This document shows, in pieces, positions 5,659 to 6,866 of a DNA stretch of 6,866 bases. A program made the position numbers and the translations under genes. The notes beneath the pieces were generated by a model that worked only from the letters and a program-made list of their open reading frames with translations, had not been told where the DNA came from and made no database searches. Location of the stretch: NCBI GenBank assembly GCA_963548985.1, contig CAUUXN010000088.1:1-6866 (forward strand). The letters run 5' to 3'. Every line of letters starts with the position of its first letter. Position 1 is the stretch's first letter. The DNA comes from Haemophilus_D sp963548985 (lineage in GTDB: Bacteria; Pseudomonadota; Gammaproteobacteria; Enterobacterales; Pasteurellaceae).

Positions 5659-5700
5659 AAAAATGACCGCACTTTGAATATATCAAGTGCGGTCATTTTT
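5659..5700 (+). terminator. dacB terminator formed by an inverted pair of uptake sequences
   Basis: A perfect 16-bp stem (5659-5674 with 5685-5700) and a 10-base loop begin 9 bases after the dacB stop. The stem contains ACCGCACTT (5666-5674) and AAGTGCGGT (5685-5693), two perfect uptake cores in inverted orientation. It ends in five Ts. The A run on the left becomes a T run on the minus strand, so it may work in both directions. Paired inverted uptake sequences acting as terminators are known in H. influenzae. Confidence 0.9.
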
Positions 5701-5714
5701 CTTTATATCTAATC

Positions 5715-5758
5715 AAAAAGAAAAAGCACTAAACGCTTCATTGAATTTAGTGCTTTTT
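5715..5758 (-). terminator. Intrinsic terminator of purF
   Basis: A perfect 13-bp stem, AAAAAGCACTAAA (5721-5733) with TTTAGTGCTTTTT (5746-5758), has a 12-base loop. On the minus strand it is followed by CTTTTTG. It lies 17 bases after the purF stop. The plus strand also has a T run at the stem end, so it can back up the dacB terminator. Confidence 0.88.
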
Positions 5759-5775
5759 TACGATCTTAAACGCGA

Positions 5776-6866
5776 TTAACCTTCATTATGAATTTCAAGG
5801 TTGCTTGCATCTTTTTCCCGTTTTTTCTTTGCCGAATCACTACGTTGAGAAGCGATGCTATCAAGGTATTCTGGTGTAATATCCCCAGTGATATATTCGC
5901 CAGTAAAGACAGAACAATCGAAGCCTTGAATAGCAGGGTTTTCTTGACGCACTGATTCAGTTAGCGCCTCAAGATCTTGGAAAACCAATTTATCTACACC
6001 AATCAATTTCGCAATTTCATCAACATTACGGCCATAGGCAATGAGTTCTTGTTTTGTTGGCATATCAATACCGTACACATTCGGATAACGAATTTCTGGT
6101 GCAGCTGAGGCAAAGTAAATTTTCTTCGCACCCGCTGCTCTAGCCATACTCACAATTTGTTCAGATGTTGTACCACGAACAATGGAATCATCGACTAATA
6201 ACACATTTTTATCTTTAAATTCTGCTTTAATCGTATTGAGCTTGCGACGGACTGAACTAATACGTTGTGCTTGGCCAGGCATAATAAATGTACGGCCGAC
6301 ATAGCGGTTTTTCACAAAGCCTTGACGATAAGGTTTGCCTAAGATTTTCGCAATCTGTAAAGCGATATCTGTTGAAGTTTCTGGTACTGGAATCACCACA
6401 TCAATATTGTCTGCTTCCTCAACCCATTCTTTTGCAATTTTTTTACCTAAATGTTCACCCATGTGAACACGTGCCGCATAAACAGACACACCGTCTATTG
6501 TTGAATCAGGACGAGCAAAGTACACGTATTCAAAAATACATGGATTTAAGACCGCACTTTCTGCACACTGCTCAGCATAAAGTTGGCCATCAAAGGTCAC
6601 ATAAATCGCCTCACCCGGTGCAACATCACGCACTAATTCAAAACCTGCGACGTCTAATGCCACACTTTCAGAAGCAAACATATATTCTACTGAACCGTTT
6701 TCTTCTCGTTTACCTAATACGAGTGGACGAATACCAAAAGGATCGCGAAATGCCACCATGCCATGTCCGATAATCATCGCCAAGCATGCATAAGCACCAC
6801 GGATATCTTTATGTGTCGCACGAATTGCATTAAAAATATCTTGCGGATCGAGATGGTATTTATTCA
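5776..6866 (-). CDS. purF: Amidophosphoribosyltransferase PurF, C-terminal 362 residues (cut by window edge)
   Basis: PurF catalyses the first committed step of purine synthesis: PRPP plus glutamine gives 5-phosphoribosylamine. The frame is open to the window edge. Compared with about 505 residues in E. coli, roughly the first 143 are missing, including the N-terminal Cys nucleophile of the glutaminase domain. The visible part starts at the end of that domain (RGAYAC then MIIGHG, RDPFGIRPL, ASESVALD) and holds the whole phosphoribosyltransferase domain. Seen there are the flexible loop region YRQGFVKNRYVGRTF and the PRPP-binding motif DDSIVRGTTS (bases 6166-6195), then SAAPEIR and YGIDMP. The C-terminus IHNEG matches E. 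coli. A TTG at 6783 is an internal leucine, not a start, because homology continues upstream of it. The purF promoter and any PurR operator lie outside the window. It converges on dacB and has its own terminator. Confidence 0.97.
   Translation of the reverse strand, partial: NKYHLDPQDIFNAIRATHKDIRGAYACLAMIIGHGMVAFRDPFGIRPLVLGKREENGSVEYMFASESVALDVAGFELVRDVAPGEAIYVTFDGQLYAEQCAESAVLNPCIFEYVYFARPDSTIDGVSVYAARVHMGEHLGKKIAKEWVEEADNIDVVIPVPETSTDIALQIAKILGKPYRQGFVKNRYVGRTFIMPGQAQRISSVRRKLNTIKAEFKDKNVLLVDDSIVRGTTSEQIVSMARAAGAKKIYFASAAPEIRYPNVYGIDMPTKQELIAYGRNVDEIAKLIGVDKLVFQDLEALTESVRQENPAIQGFDCSVFTGEYITGDITPEYLDSIASQRSDSAKKKREKDASNLEIHNEG
6551..6559 (-). repeat. DNA uptake sequence inside purF
   Basis: A perfect AAGTGCGGT core on the minus strand, read as Glu-Ser-Ala-Val just before NPCIFEYVYF. 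E. coli PurF differs at these residues, so the site lies in a poorly conserved spot of the protein. Confidence 0.85.

Noticed and set aside
6288..6773. 161-codon plus-strand frame inside purF
   Set aside because: It is the antisense shadow of purF, His/Gln/Leu-rich as expected from reversed coding sequence.
6783..6866. purF as a short complete gene starting at 6783
   Set aside because: The frame stays open to the window edge and the codons upstream of 6783 still match PurF (RGAYAC), so the gene is cut by the window, not truncated.
1..6866. A new multi-gene defence or mobile system
   Set aside because: Apart from the small EexN-like gene, every gene is a standard housekeeping gene. No direct-repeat arrays, recombinases or phage-like genes are seen.

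Overview
The window reads as ordinary core chromosome of a Pasteurellaceae bacterium of the Haemophilus influenzae type, such as Haemophilus or Aggregatibacter. Two things point there. The proteins are close to their E. coli counterparts in length and motif but AT-richer in codon use. The 9-base DNA uptake core AAGTGCGGT (H. influenzae type) occurs five times in perfect form, about the density expected of a naturally competent member of that clade. The species cannot be fixed from this sequence alone.

Layout from left to right: (1) 1-450, a very AT-rich stretch carrying one small exported protein that resembles the EexN entry-exclusion family and ends in a strong hairpin terminator. (2) 455-3082, minus strand, the pair rlmE then ftsH (23S rRNA 2'-O-methyltransferase and membrane AAA+ protease), preceded by a good match to a heat-shock sigma32 promoter. 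(3) 3249-3548, plus strand, yhbY (CRM-domain ribosome assembly factor), divergent from rlmE and ending in a strong terminator. (4) 3581-4057, minus strand, greA (transcript cleavage factor), divergent from (5) 4210-5649, plus strand, dacB (PBP4, a periplasmic D,D-carboxypeptidase/endopeptidase). (6) 5776-6866, minus strand, the C-terminal 362 residues of purF (amidophosphoribosyltransferase), cut by the window edge. No intergenic stretch is longer than about 200 bases.

The block dacB / greA / yhbY / rlmE-ftsH has the same order and orientations as in E. coli. It joins rRNA maturation (RlmE, YhbY), transcription elongation (GreA) and envelope quality control and remodelling (FtsH, DacB). The flanks differ from what I remember of E. 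coli and H. influenzae Rd: folP does not follow ftsH here, and purF lies beside dacB.

I see no CRISPR array, transposase, prophage, rRNA or tRNA, and no clearly new multi-gene system. The points most worth following are the EexN-like protein without a lipobox, the heat-shock promoter, hairpins in the greA and yhbY leaders, superimposed greA/dacB promoters, and terminators built from or sharing bases with uptake sequences and stop codons.
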